The notes: generated by a model not told the origin, from the letters alone. DNA of 64,000 nucleotides from Nostoc carneum NIES-2107 (GCA_002368155.1 AP018180.1:4032719-4096718); one strand, 5' to 3'. Shown: positions 48,391-58,303, counted from the stretch's first letter. Made by a program: numbers and translations.

Positions 48391-50085
48391 ATGCTGCGAC
48401 TAGAACATATTAGTAAAATTTATCCCACTGGTGAAGTTCTCAAAGATATCAACTGGGAAGTTAAACCTGGCGATCGCATCGGCTTAGTCGGTGTGAACGG
48501 CGCAGGTAAATCTACCCAACTGAAAATTATCTCTGGAGAAATTGAACCGACGGCGGGGGAAATTATTCGTCCTGCGAGTTTACATATAGCCTACCTCAAC
48601 CAAGAGTTTGAAGTAGACCCCGGCCGCACTGTGAGAGAAGAATTTTGGACTGTTTTTAAAGAAGCGAATCAAGTGCAGCTTTCCATCGCCCAAGTGACTA
48701 GGGATATGGAAACTGCAACTCCAGAGGAACTCGATCACTTAATTAATAAATTGGATCGCTTACAGCGCCAATTTGAAGGCTTGGATGGCTACGGTTTAGA
48801 AGCACGCATCGGCAAAATCTTACCGGAAATGGGCTTTGAACAAGAAGATGGCGATCGCCTCGTTAGCGCCTTCTCTGGTGGTTGGCAGATGCGGATGAGT
48901 TTGGGTAAAATCCTGTTGCAAAAACCAGATTTATTGCTACTGGACGAACCAACAAACCACTTAGACTTAGAAACTATTGAGTGGTTGGAAAATTACTTAA
49001 AAAGTCTAGTGACTCCAATGGTGATAGTTTCCCATGACCGGGAGTTTCTTGACCGCCTCTGCACTCAAATTGTAGAAACAGAACGTGGTGTTTCTACTAC
49101 TTACTTGGGTAATTATTCATCATACCTGCAACAAAAAGCTGAAAATCAATCAGCACAGTTGAGTGCTTATGAAAGACAGCAGAAAGAACTAGAGAAACAA
49201 CAAGCTTTCGTTGACAGATTTCGCGCTAGTGCTACCCGGAGTACGCAAGCAAAAAGCCGCGAAAAACAACTAGACAAAATCGAGCGAATTGAAGCCCCTA
49301 CAGGTGGTGTCAGAACTCTACATTTTCGCTTTCCTGATGCACCCCGTAGTGGACGAGAAGTAGTCACAATTAAAGATTTAACTCACATCTATGACGATAA
49401 AATCTTATTTTTAGGAGCCAATCTCTTCATTGAAAGAGGCGATCGCATCGCTTTCTTAGGCCCCAACGGTGCAGGTAAATCTACCCTACTGCGGGTAATT
49501 ATGGGTATGGAACCACCTACAGAAGGTAGCGTTAAATTAGGCGATCACAATGTGATTCCTGGTTACTTTGAACAAAATCAGGCAGAAGCTTTAGATTTGA
49601 AAAAAACAGTCATGGAAACTATTCATGATGAAGTTCCTGACTGGAAAAATGAAGAAGTTCGTACATTATTAGGACGCTTCTTATTTACTGGAGACACGGT
49701 ATTTAAACAAGTTGGTGCATTAAGTGGAGGCGAAAAAGCACGTCTAGCTTTAGCAAAAATGCTATTACGTCCAGCAAATTTACTAATCTTAGATGAGCCG
49801 ACAAACCACCTAGATATTCCAGCTAAAGAAATGTTGGAAGAAGCCCTGCAAAATTATGATGGTACAGCGATTGTTGTTTCTCATGACCGTTATTTTATCT
49901 CGCAGGTAGCCAATAAAATTGTAGAAATTCGCGATGGTGAATTCCGCGTTTATTTAGGTAATTATCATTACTATCTAGATAAAATTGCTGAAGAAAAAGA
50001 AGCAGAAAAACTAGCTGCGATCGCGGCGGAAAAAGCTGCCAAGAAAGCTGCTAAAGCCGCTAAAGCTTCGTCAAAACGCAAATAA
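48391..50085 (+). CDS. ABC-F family ATPase
   Basis: 564 aa from the ATG at 48391 (MLRLEHISKIYPTGEVL). Two ABC domains in tandem: Walker A GVNGAGKST and GPNGAGKST; signatures FSGGWQMRM and LSGGEKARL; Walker B LLLLDEPTNHLD and LLILDEPTNHLD. No membrane domain. A basic P-site linker (about 240-330) and an Ala/Lys-rich tail (AAEKAAKKAAKAAKASSKRK) are present. ABC-F proteins act on the ribosome. A TTG at 48322 would add 23 residues of low plausibility. Confidence 0.92.
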   Translation: MLRLEHISKIYPTGEVLKDINWEVKPGDRIGLVGVNGAGKSTQLKIISGEIEPTAGEIIRPASLHIAYLNQEFEVDPGRTVREEFWTVFKEANQVQLSIAQVTRDMETATPEELDHLINKLDRLQRQFEGLDGYGLEARIGKILPEMGFEQEDGDRLVSAFSGGWQMRMSLGKILLQKPDLLLLDEPTNHLDLETIEWLENYLKSLVTPMVIVSHDREFLDRLCTQIVETERGVSTTYLGNYSSYLQQKAENQSAQLSAYERQQKELEKQQAFVDRFRASATRSTQAKSREKQLDKIERIEAPTGGVRTLHFRFPDAPRSGREVVTIKDLTHIYDDKILFLGANLFIERGDRIAFLGPNGAGKSTLLRVIMGMEPPTEGSVKLGDHNVIPGYFEQNQAEALDLKKTVMETIHDEVPDWKNEEVRTLLGRFLFTGDTVFKQVGALSGGEKARLALAKMLLRPANLLILDEPTNHLDIPAKEMLEEALQNYDGTAIVVSHDRYFISQVANKIVEIRDGEFRVYLGNYHYYLDKIAEEKEAEKLAAIAAEKAAKKAAKAAKASSKRK

Positions 50086-50112
50086 CAAGTTAGTAATAAC
50101 ACTGAATTTTAC

Positions 50113-50182
50113 GTAGTGTGCATGATGCTGCAATAGCTTAGTTGAAAAGTGTTCATTCTCAGCTTTCAACATCATGCACTAC
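50113..50182. repeat. Long imperfect hairpin after the ABC-F gene
   Basis: GTAGTGTGCATGATG (about 50113-50127) can pair with CATCATGCACTAC (about 50170-50182) allowing a bulge. Inside, TTGAAAAG and CTTTCAA also pair. It may be a terminator or a small palindromic mobile repeat. The rest of the gap to gpmI (to 50480) is AT-rich with nothing else recognised. Confidence 0.5.
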
Positions 50183-50480
50183 TGCTATACAATGATGAAT
50201 TAGGCAGTAAATAGTATATTCTACAGAAATAGCAAGAAATCTACAAAAATTGCAGCAAAACGCCAATTAGAGCCTAACTGCTAGCACTATACAAAAGCTT
50301 TTTTTGATAATTAGCCCCACACAAGTATCACAAAAAATAAGCAAAAGTTACTAAAGTTAAAAAAACTCTAAAAAATACTGAATTTTTTGATAAAAGAAGT
50401 TAATAAGCAGAAATCCTCTTGCAGTGGTGATTAGCAGTGGTATCATTCGGGTATTACAAAAAGTAAAGGGCAATTTTACT

Positions 50481-52079
50481 ATGACCAAAGCACCTGTTGC
50501 TCCTGTGGTGCTAGTCATTTTAGACGGATGGGGCTACTGCGAGGAGAAGCGTGGAAACGCTATAGCTAATGCGAAAACTCCAGTCATGGATAGCTTATGG
50601 ACAGCTTATCCACACACCCTCATTCGCACATCAGGAAAAGCCGTAGGGTTGCCAGATGGTCAAATGGGCAACTCGGAAGTTGGTCATTTGAACATTGGCG
50701 CTGGGCGAGTAGTACCGCAAGAATTAGTACGCATCTCTGATGCAGTGGAAGACGGTTCTATTAAGCTCAATCCAGCACTTGTCAAAATTTGCCAGGAAGT
50801 GCGCGATCGCAATGGCAAGCTTCACATAGTAGGTCTTTGTTCAGAGGGTGGAGTACATTCCCATCTCACCCATTTATTCGGACTACTAGATTTAGCTAAG
50901 GATCAGCAAATTTCCCAAGTTTGTATCCATGCGATTACCGATGGTCGTGACACCACACCGACCGAGGGTGTCAAAGCAATTGGGCAGCTGCAAGAATATA
51001 TAGACCGCGTAGGTGTGGGGCAGATAGTTACCCTCAGCGGTCGCTATTATGCGATGGATCGCGATCATCGCTGGGATCGGGTTAAACGTGCCTATGACGT
51101 AATGACCCAAAATGAAGTAACCGATAATCGCCAAGCCGTAGAAGTTTTAGCAGCATCCTACACCGCCGGAGTCACAGACGAATTCATCAACCCCACACGT
51201 ATTGCTCCTGGCGCAATTGCAGCCGGGGATGGAGTGATATTCTTCAACTTCCGCCCCGATCGCGCTAGACAACTCACTCAAGCTTTTGTCAGCCCAGAAT
51301 TTAAGGGCTTTGAAAGGCAGTTAATTCAACCACTTGCTTTTGCTACTTTTACTCAGTACGATCCAGATTTAAAAGTAGCTGTCGCCTTTGAGCCGCAGAA
51401 CCTCACAAATATTTTGGGAGAGGTCGTTGCTAATCACGGATTAAAGCAATTCCGCACTGCTGAAACCGAAAAATACGCCCACGTTACCTACTTCTTTAAT
51501 GGCGGTCTAGAAGATCCTTTCGAGGGCGAAGACCGGGAACTAGTAAGTAGTCCAATGGTAGCAACTTACGATAAAGCCCCGGCGATGTCCGCAGCAGCCG
51601 TTACAGAAGTAGCGATCGCAGCGATTGAAAAATGTATCTACTCGTTAGTTGTGATTAACTATGCTAACCCAGATATGGTAGGGCATACGGGTCAGATAGA
51701 AGCTACGATAGAAGCAATTGAAAAAGTTGATCTCTGTTTGGGTCGCCTACTTGCTAGCATTACTAATGTTGGGGGGACAACAATTATTACTGCCGACCAC
51801 GGTAATGCCGAGTATATGCTAGATGATGCGGGTAATCCTTGGACAGCCCACACCACTAACCCCGTCCCCTTAATTTTGGTGGAAGGAGAAAAAGCGAAAA
51901 TCCCTGGACATGGTACAAATGTCGAACTGCGAAGCGATGGCAAGCTAGCCGACATTGCACCAACAATTCTAGAGATTTTACAACTACCTCAGCCATCAGA
52001 AATGACAGGGCGATCGCTAGTTGTACCGGCTGGATATGATGTGCAACGCAGTCGTACTCCCGAACCAGTAGGTTTGTAA
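50481..52079 (+). CDS. gpmI: 2,3-bisphosphoglycerate-independent phosphoglycerate mutase
   Basis: 532 aa from the ATG at 50481 (MTKAPVAPVVLVILDGWG). The nucleophile S65 is in QMGNSEVGHLNIGAG. DGRDTTP, RYYAMDRDHRWDR and the C-terminal ADHGNAEYM metal motif are in place. It interconverts 3- and 2-phosphoglycerate in glycolysis. A GTG at 50424 lies upstream but the ATG follows the start of homology. Next gene is secG. Confidence 0.95.
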   Translation: MTKAPVAPVVLVILDGWGYCEEKRGNAIANAKTPVMDSLWTAYPHTLIRTSGKAVGLPDGQMGNSEVGHLNIGAGRVVPQELVRISDAVEDGSIKLNPALVKICQEVRDRNGKLHIVGLCSEGGVHSHLTHLFGLLDLAKDQQISQVCIHAITDGRDTTPTEGVKAIGQLQEYIDRVGVGQIVTLSGRYYAMDRDHRWDRVKRAYDVMTQNEVTDNRQAVEVLAASYTAGVTDEFINPTRIAPGAIAAGDGVIFFNFRPDRARQLTQAFVSPEFKGFERQLIQPLAFATFTQYDPDLKVAVAFEPQNLTNILGEVVANHGLKQFRTAETEKYAHVTYFFNGGLEDPFEGEDRELVSSPMVATYDKAPAMSAAAVTEVAIAAIEKCIYSLVVINYANPDMVGHTGQIEATIEAIEKVDLCLGRLLASITNVGGTTIITADHGNAEYMLDDAGNPWTAHTTNPVPLILVEGEKAKIPGHGTNVELRSDGKLADIAPTILEILQLPQPSEMTGRSLVVPAGYDVQRSRTPEPVGL

Positions 52080-52081
52080 AA

Positions 52082-52103
52082 AAATAACAGTTAGCTGTTA
52101 TTT
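52082..52103 (+). terminator. Hairpin after gpmI
   Basis: AAATAACAG pairs with CTGTTATTT around TTAG (9-bp stem), 3 nt after the gpmI stop. The stem ends in TTT. It may partly separate gpmI from secG transcription. Confidence 0.5.
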
Positions 52104-52153
52104 CAACCCTGACACTTCTGTTTTGAAATTGACTATCTATTTAGATTGCTACC

Positions 52154-52387
52154 ATGACAGTTTCTAATATTGTTCAAGGCATTTGGGCGCTTTCCGCCGT
52201 TGGTTTAATCGTCTTAGTACTGCTGCATAGTCCTAAAGGAGATGGTATTGGAGCCATTGGTGGACAAGCTCAACTGTTTAGCAGCACTAAAAGCGCAGAA
52301 AACACCTTAAACCGAATTACTTGGGCATTAACAGTAATTTTTCTGGGTTTAACAGTAGTTTTAAGTGCTGGTTGGCTACCTAAGTAA
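52154..52387 (+). CDS. secG: Preprotein translocase subunit SecG
   Basis: 77 aa. Two membrane helices (about 7-27 and 55-73). IVLVLLHSPKGDGIGAIGGQ and LFSSTKSAENTLNRITW are SecG signatures. It works with SecY/SecE at the translocon. Confidence 0.93.
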   Translation: MTVSNIVQGIWALSAVGLIVLVLLHSPKGDGIGAIGGQAQLFSSTKSAENTLNRITWALTVIFLGLTVVLSAGWLPK

Positions 52388-52404
52388 GCATAGGGAATAG
52401 GGAC

Positions 52405-53211
52405 ATGGGGCAAAAAATCCAATACCCAACACCCAACCCCCTAAAAAATTTATTTACCTCACAGTTACTAGCAATTCTTACCTTAGCGATAGGTACAGGG
52501 CTGCTAGTTATTTTTACGCATCTCCCTGCAAATGCTAATTTTGCCAAAGTAACGCCATATTCTAGGGATTTACTCGCTTCTGTCCCTACCGCCTCATTTC
52601 CTACTCCAAAAGCTCATCCTCTACCGCCAACGTTAGCCAAATGGCAAGATAATACCAACAGTGGCGATTACTTTGCTCAAATTACAGCCACCCAAGTTGG
52701 TTATCTGGTTTGGTCACAGTTTCCTATTAAAGTTTACGTAGAAACGCCAACAGCAATTAACAGTCAGCAAGCTCAAGCTTGGGTTAACAGCGTTTTACAA
52801 GCTGTGCAAGAGTGGAATGCTTACTTACCTTTGTTGATAGTGGAAAAACCAGAGGTTGCAGATATTAAAATTTTGCGAAAAGCACCACCTCTGCAAATTT
52901 CTCCCGTCGATAAAATTCCCCGTGCGCGTTCAGCCTTAACTACCTACGAGTTATATACCAACAACAAAGTTTTATTACACCGCTTCACTATATTGTTGAG
53001 TCCTAGCCAGACTGGTAATTATGTCATAGCCGCAGCGCATCATGAACTCGGCCATGCTTTGGGAATTTGGGGGCATAGTCCGTTACAAACTGATGCTCTA
53101 TACTTTTCTCAAGTTCGCCAACCACCGCCAATTTCTGTAAGAGATGTGAATACCTTGAAGCGAGTTTATGAACAGCCAACAAGTTTAGGGGGGTCTTTAG
53201 TAGAAAATTAA
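52405..53211 (+). CDS. Metzincin-like zinc metalloprotease, membrane-anchored or secreted
   Basis: 268 aa. N-terminal hydrophobic helix (about 18-38). The zinc motif HELGHALGIWGH fits HExxHxxGxxH. The end PPISVRDVNTLKRVYEQP is the usual closing strand of matrixin-like bacterial peptidases. The classic Met-turn is not obvious (ALYFS). Substrate unknown. It starts 17 nt after secG and could be on the same transcript. Confidence 0.82.
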   Translation: MGQKIQYPTPNPLKNLFTSQLLAILTLAIGTGLLVIFTHLPANANFAKVTPYSRDLLASVPTASFPTPKAHPLPPTLAKWQDNTNSGDYFAQITATQVGYLVWSQFPIKVYVETPTAINSQQAQAWVNSVLQAVQEWNAYLPLLIVEKPEVADIKILRKAPPLQISPVDKIPRARSALTTYELYTNNKVLLHRFTILLSPSQTGNYVIAAAHHELGHALGIWGHSPLQTDALYFSQVRQPPPISVRDVNTLKRVYEQPTSLGGSLVEN

Positions 53212-53258
53212 ATAATCATAGAAATCAGTGAGTAGCGGTATTTTATTAATGAAAAGAT

Positions 53259-53969
53259 ATGTTTAAAAATTTTTACTTAAATGAACGTCTAAAATTTATA
53301 ACAGCTACTTTGGCAGTACTTTTGAGCGCCTTCCTAGTACTTAAAAATAATTGTACCAAGGCAGTATTTTTTGGTGATTCAATTACTCAAGGCGCGGGTG
53401 CATCTATTTTGTCTTTACGGTGGAGTACGCTATTGGCTAAAGACAAAGGTTTATGTGAAAATAATCAGGGAATAGGTGCAACTGTTCTCCAGAATACTTA
53501 TCCAAGGCTGATTAATAATGGGCGAGATCGCTATGTTAACGATATTGTAAAGTATCATCCTGAAAAAGTTTATATTTTATATGGATTAAATGATTTGCGA
53601 TATAGTAATCAAGCCTTTTCAGTGGAGAAGTATAAAACTGATTTAAGAGAAGTTATACAAGGACTTCTGGCATCAGGAATCAAGCCTTTAAATATTACAA
53701 TTGGTTCTCCTCCTTATGTAAAGCTAATTGCATATCATCTCTACGCAGAATTTAGTAGCGGTACACCTAATAAACATAGTATTTACAGAGAAGCAACAAA
53801 AAGTGTAGCAAAAGAGTTTAGTGTTAGGTGGGCGGATGTCTACCAAGATATGATCAATGCAGGTGGTGATGCATTGATTTCTCAGGATGGCATACATCCT
53901 AATGACCAGGGACATAAGGTTATTTTTTATTCAATGGCTAATGCAATTCCAGCTAATAATTACAAATGA
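53259..53969 (+). CDS. SGNH/GDSL-type hydrolase
   Basis: 236 aa. N-terminal hydrophobic segment (about 12-27, LAVLLSAFLVL). Catalytic Ser in GDSITQG, oxyanion Asn in GLNDLR, and Asp/His in DGIHPNDQGH. An esterase or acylhydrolase acting outside the cytoplasm on lipid or polysaccharide acyl groups is likely. The first helix is probably a membrane anchor. Confidence 0.85.
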   Translation: MFKNFYLNERLKFITATLAVLLSAFLVLKNNCTKAVFFGDSITQGAGASILSLRWSTLLAKDKGLCENNQGIGATVLQNTYPRLINNGRDRYVNDIVKYHPEKVYILYGLNDLRYSNQAFSVEKYKTDLREVIQGLLASGIKPLNITIGSPPYVKLIAYHLYAEFSSGTPNKHSIYREATKSVAKEFSVRWADVYQDMINAGGDALISQDGIHPNDQGHKVIFYSMANAIPANNYK

Positions 53970-54149
53970 AAGTTTGGGGTAATATAACTAGATAATGAGA
54001 TAAAAATCATCCATAAGATAGGTTGCCAAGTAAGTCGTCTAAGTATGTTTTTTTAATCTTTATTAATATATTTAAAATAAAAATTCTGCACCTTTTTTAC
54101 TCTCATAGTCAGTGCAGCTCATAAAAATTTGACGCAAAAACCTTACTTA
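53970..54149. other. Short gap before the accessory island
   Basis: AT-rich, nothing recognised, ending at the left inverted-repeat-like sequence of an IS5-type element. Confidence 0.4.
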
Positions 54150-55486
54150 GGGTCTGCTGAAAAAGTCATAAAAAAGCAATCTTAAGGGTTGACTAGTTAT
54201 CTAAGCAAAGTGAAATATAATTTTTTATTGCCTATAGCTAGGAAAATCATAAATTTAAATTATGCCATTGGCTAAAAAAGGTCTATTTTGGAAAAATAGA
54301 CCTAAAAAGGCATAAAAAACCCGTGACAGGTGAGTAGAAAGATTCATGACTAAAAAAGTAATAGCAATTGCTGTTTGAGAAGTATGAGACAGTTTTGCCA
54401 TCACTTTACCCAGGCTAAACCTTCTTTTACCTTGTCCAAACTTTCCCTCAATAGAATTACGAATCCTTTCGTCCTCTTGAGCTTGCTTCTTTTTTTCTTT
54501 ACTCACAGTTTTTGGAGGTCTTCCTAAAGGAACTCCACTGATTCTAATACCTCTTTCTTTACACCAAGCTCGGTTCTCTTTTGTGCGATAGATTTTATCA
54601 ACATGAACGGATTCTGGATAATAACCTGTGTAATTTTTATATGCTTCTACTTGTGCTTTTAAATCTCCTGATTCATTAAAGTTATCCCAACTAATATGGT
54701 CTAAAAATACATATCCCTCAAAATAACTAGCTGATAATTTTGCCCCAAATTCCACGGCTTTCCCGGCTTTTCCCCGGACAATTGGACGGATATGTGGTTG
54801 GCTTAAACTAACGATTCGGTCATCAATACTCTGTTTTTTATTTTCATACAACCATAGTTGTTGACGATAAATTTCTCCAACAACTAACAAAGTTTTATAT
54901 TGTCTCTTACTTAATGGTTCTAGGCTGGCTCCGGCAATAATTAACTGGTCAATATGTGAGAAGTTTCTTTTGATATATTGCAGTTGTTTTTTTATCGCTA
55001 TTCTTCTATCTTTTTGAAATACACGACGTTTTTTGGCTACTTCTAGATAATCCTTCCGTGCTATATTTCGATACGTTCTTGGCTTTTTATCTAATTTGAC
55101 TTTCACTTGTTCATAAAGCAAGTCTATAATTTTCTCTATCTGCAATCTTGCTTGATTTAGTATCTCTAAATCTGTCGGATAACTGATATCTCCAGGCGCA
55201 CAAGTTGCATCTAATATTAATCTTCCCCGATTTTTTGGTTCACTTACCTCTTTTTCTTCTAATTCGGTTTTTTTTTAGCCTCTTGAGAAGATGTTGTCTC
55301 TAGCATCTTCTTCACCATTTCTTGATTCACTTTGTTCACTAGGTTAGCACTAATTCTTGAGCGAAAATGTACTAACATTGATGCGTCAAATGGAGATTCA
55401 TTACTATAAGATGACATCCCTATAAAGTACTGTAGATAAGGATTTTCTTTAATTTGTTCTACTGTCTCTCTATCGCTTATCCCTAG
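54150..55486 (-). mobile_element. 5'-truncated IS5-family element
   Basis: The left end starts GGGTCTGCTGAAAAA (54150-54164), a terminal-repeat sequence typical of such elements. It contains the transposase 3' part and stops abruptly at CTAG (55483-55486), where the IS1182-type element begins. The missing 5' part is not found on the far side of that element. Confidence 0.7.
54255..55486 (-). pseudogene. IS5-family transposase, N-terminus lost, A9 frameshift site
   Basis: Minus-strand frame 1 runs from the CTAG junction: GISDRETVEQIKENPYLQYF, then SPFDASMLVHFRSRI, to QEAKKKPN and a stop. Nine A residues (complement of 55268-55276) allow a -1 shift into KKKTELEEKEVSEP, continuing through LDATCAPGDISYPTD (catalytic Asp) to SIEGKFGQGKRRF (catalytic Glu) and the end at 54255. 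Roughly the first 90 residues usual for this family are missing. Cannot be functional as it stands. Confidence 0.78.
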
Positions 55487-57293
55487 AACACCGATTCAGT
55501 AATCAAATAGAAGTAGAGGCTGGCTCAGTAGTGTGAGTAAAAATTTTGGCAAGGACATGAAGATTATGAACAACCGCTACGCGACGAAGATCAAATAAGT
55601 TTTTGCGACAACCAACATAGCGAGCTTGTTCACCTTGCCAACGACCAATATGAGATAAAGAATGCTCAACACAAACGCGTTCGCGGAGTTTGGCACGTCC
55701 AATAGGGGTTAATTGACGTTCTCGTAACTCTCGAAATAATTGTTCTTCTGGATGAATTGAAATACTACGTCCGCGTGGTGAACTGGTGCAAGATTCTCTG
55801 AGAGGACAGGTTGCACAAACTTCTTGTGGGAACTGAATTTTAGCACCCAAACTAAAAGGTAAAGTTACCTGATTGGGACAACAAATAGTACCATTGTCCC
55901 AGTCCAACACAAAGGCAGTTTTACCAAATTTTGTACCGTTGTGGACGACCCAAGCCTTACAGTATATACTCAATTGCTCACTACGATTTTTAACTAAGGA
56001 GCTACTCAAGTAAGCCCGGTCAATATGCAATTCGGTAAGTTCAACATCTTGTGTTTGTAAGTCCTGAGTAATCGCATCGGTTACTGATGCTTCTGGGACA
56101 TTAGCTTTGGTAATACCAACAGCGCGAATCATTCCGTTGTCTAAATCTCGTAACACATGACGTTTATAGCCATCAATTTTCTGGCTACGGCTTTTACGTC
56201 CATGTCTCATCTCTTCGTCTTCAACTGAAATACGTCGTTCTTTGGCAACACCAGAGCGCAGTTTTACCTCACCATTGGCATCAACTTCCACATCCTGTGT
56301 TTCGATTTGTCTTGCTGTTTCAAGAGTTGAACGAAGTAGCGGATGTTCATTTTCAGTAGGCTGTGTTTGAACAAAAGTCTCAACTCTCTCTAAAGCATCC
56401 AGTACAATCCCCAAGGCCAAATTTTTCTGATCTGGGTCATCCCAGTTTAAGTCTAAAGCCGCTTTCAAGCTTGAAGTTGCAACCATATCTACCCCAATAT
56501 CTTGTGCAACTTCCGCCAACCCCCTCCCCTGCTGGACAGCTATCACGCCAATCGCTTTTTTGAGCGCGTGACCCAATAAATTATATGTATCTTCAACCTT
56601 CGATGCTCCCCACAAGGGGCTGGAATCAAGCGCTGCCCGTAATTGCCTTGAGCCAAAACCCTTGCTCTGTTCTGCTAGTTTTACTGTTTTCTCAATTAAT
56701 CGTCGGTCGAGTCCTTGGATAATCAGTGCTGTGCGAAACCTGGCAAGTGTCGCTTGAGAAAATGGTGCTTGCTCACAATCAATGCAATCAAGCACTAACT
56801 GCCAACGTCTATCCATGAGCAACGCTTCAATCGCTTCCGCATCGGATGCTCCTGTATAAGCTTGTAAGATTGTCACTAATGCCAGTTGTGCTGGAGGTAC
56901 TGGTGGATGCCCTTTGGGAGAATCTGCATAAAGCTTGCTCAGTTCTTCTTGAAATTCCTCATCAAATAACTGATGACGGTATTGCCGCAAGAACGTGAAT
57001 AGCTTTGCTCTTTTGATCCGCTTGACGATTTTTTGCTCTTGAGCGTTAAGTTCGGTCGGTGGATGCCAATGGACTGGACGCATAGGTATACTCTCGGTCT
57101 TTCATGCATCTGTGTAACATCGAATATACCTGAAACTTGAGCGCACTTTTCCTTGAGAGTTGATTAAATCTCTATATTCCATTACTAATGGCTACAATCA
57201 TTACCTGATAAGATTTTGCTCTATTTTTACCTTCATCCTTTTACTCTATATCAGCTTGATTTGCTTTCGTTTCTCCATTACTGAATCGGTGTT
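55487..57293 (-). mobile_element. Complete IS1182-type insertion sequence
   Basis: Perfect 16-bp inverted repeats AACACCGATTCAGTAA at both ends (55487-55502 and 57278-57293), flanked by CTAG on both sides (55483-55486 and 57294-57297), the probable target duplication. One intact transposase gene inside. About 1,807 bp. Confidence 0.85.
55503..57083 (-). CDS. IS1182-family transposase
   Basis: 526 aa. N-terminal PPVPPAQLALVTILQAYTGA, ALDSSPLWGASKVEDTYNLL with the first catalytic Asp, HIDRAYLSS with the second, and the Cys-rich CATCPLRESCT region before EHSLSHIGRWQGEQARYVG with the Glu. Length is typical and the frame is unbroken. The stop codon touches the left inverted repeat. Confidence 0.9.
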   Translation of the reverse strand: MRPVHWHPPTELNAQEQKIVKRIKRAKLFTFLRQYRHQLFDEEFQEELSKLYADSPKGHPPVPPAQLALVTILQAYTGASDAEAIEALLMDRRWQLVLDCIDCEQAPFSQATLARFRTALIIQGLDRRLIEKTVKLAEQSKGFGSRQLRAALDSSPLWGASKVEDTYNLLGHALKKAIGVIAVQQGRGLAEVAQDIGVDMVATSSLKAALDLNWDDPDQKNLALGIVLDALERVETFVQTQPTENEHPLLRSTLETARQIETQDVEVDANGEVKLRSGVAKERRISVEDEEMRHGRKSRSQKIDGYKRHVLRDLDNGMIRAVGITKANVPEASVTDAITQDLQTQDVELTELHIDRAYLSSSLVKNRSEQLSIYCKAWVVHNGTKFGKTAFVLDWDNGTICCPNQVTLPFSLGAKIQFPQEVCATCPLRESCTSSPRGRSISIHPEEQLFRELRERQLTPIGRAKLRERVCVEHSLSHIGRWQGEQARYVGCRKNLFDLRRVAVVHNLHVLAKIFTHTTEPASTSI

Positions 57294-57297
57294 CTAG

Positions 57298-57410
57298 TAT
57301 TCATTATCATGACGAAAAAACTAGGTTTCGGGGTTTGCGACAAAAAATGTTTGGTTGTAAGTAACGTTAAAGTAGGGTTTTTCTGTCTCGCGTTTTATTA
57401 GTAAATCGGT
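57298..57410. other. Remnant between two IS-end-like sequences
   Basis: 113 bp bounded on the left by the IS1182 end and on the right by a second, imperfect copy of the end (ATCGGTGTTCTAG, 57405-57417). It probably is what is left of an earlier related insertion. It does not continue the truncated IS5 transposase. Confidence 0.4.
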
Positions 57411-57510
57411 GTTCTAGTAGATGCTTTCTCGCGTTCTTTCCCAATACAGTTGTTAACTCAGGATGGTCTCGGAATAGTGGTAAGAGAGATTTTAATTGCG
57501 ATGGCACTTT
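57411..57510 (-). pseudogene. Fragment of a GT4 glycosyltransferase paralogue
   Basis: Without gaps, this 100 bp matches 59442-59541 at 86 of 100 positions. It encodes (minus strand) VPSQLKSLLPLFRDHPELTT, then VLGKNARKHLLEH, the C-terminal part of the enzyme whose intact relative is the gene at 59350-60498. The reading frame is still open. The fragment ends at CTAG/IS end on one side and just before the antitoxin gene on the other. Confidence 0.8.
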
Positions 57511-57526
57511 TACAGGACTTTATAAA

Positions 57527-57928
57527 TCAAATAAACAAACTGCAGTCAACCCTAAAGAATTCACCCAAAGCTTTAGCTTGAGCTTTACTCATTTCTAGCC
57601 GACCATTAACTACTTTTGAAACTATTTCTTGGCTACCAAGAATACTAACCAAATCTGATTCTTTTATATCCCTTTGTTCCATTAAAAAACGTAATATAGA
57701 ATCAGGCTGCGATGCTTTTCCAGGCGAATAATATTCTTGCTCAAACTTCTCAATTAAAATAATTAGCAACTCATAAAGTTCATCTTCTTCAGGGCTGCGA
57801 TTATTACGGTGCATTAATTCTTCTACAACAGCTAAAGCTTTTTCATTCTCTTCTTCATTCCTAATCAGTTTTGGTTGATACTGGGTTAATAACTCTTTAT
57901 ATTTATCTGAATTAAAAGTAAGGGTCAT
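57527..57928 (-). CDS. higA: HigA-type antitoxin
   Basis: 133 aa from the ATG at 57928. MTLTFNSDKYKELLTQYQPK and ALAVVEELMHRN are the N-terminal antitoxin part. The C-terminal HTH is SILRFLMEQRDIKESDLVSI, then LEMSKAQAKALGEFF. It overlaps the end of higB by 17 nt. An in-frame start at 57958 would overlap more and add 10 residues. It probably binds the toxin and represses the operon. Confidence 0.85.
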   Translation of the reverse strand: MTLTFNSDKYKELLTQYQPKLIRNEEENEKALAVVEELMHRNNRSPEEDELYELLIILIEKFEQEYYSPGKASQPDSILRFLMEQRDIKESDLVSILGSQEIVSKVVNGRLEMSKAQAKALGEFFRVDCSLFI

Positions 57929-58211
57929 TTTTCCATTCTTCCTTATCATATTCAGCATGGGTAAGAATATATTTGATATAAATCAATTGCTTTTCATAAT
58001 CTATACTCACAATTAAGCGATATTTATTACCTTTAATATTAAAAACAGTAAAATTACTAACTGCTTCTGCTTTCGGAAAAACTGATTGTACATCAATTAA
58101 ATTAGACCAATCAGCTTTACTAGCAACTTTATACCAGTTATCAATAGCTTCACGACAATCGGCGTGGCTTGCAGTATATTCTCTTAAAATTCGGTAGCTA
58201 ATGACGTGCAT
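57912..58211 (-). CDS. higB: HigB-type mRNA interferase toxin
   Basis: 99 aa. HVISYRILREYTASHADCRE, DNWYKVASKADWSNL and NKYRLIVSIDYEKQLIYIKY, then ILTHAEYDKEEW, fit the HigB family of ribosome-dependent RNases. Toxin gene first, then antitoxin, the usual HigBA order. Confidence 0.88.
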   Translation of the reverse strand: MHVISYRILREYTASHADCREAIDNWYKVASKADWSNLIDVQSVFPKAEAVSNFTVFNIKGNKYRLIVSIDYEKQLIYIKYILTHAEYDKEEWKNDPYF

Positions 58212-58303
58212 TTCTCATACTTCGTCTTCCTATTTGGGAATTTATAGCGCGATCGCACTTAATGCTTTTCTTTTTTATATGCTTACTGGATGTTGAGATG
58301 GAA

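Noticed and set aside
57298-57410. Continuation of the interrupted IS5 transposase
   Set aside because: The matching frame hits a TGA at once and the sequence does not resemble the family N-terminus.
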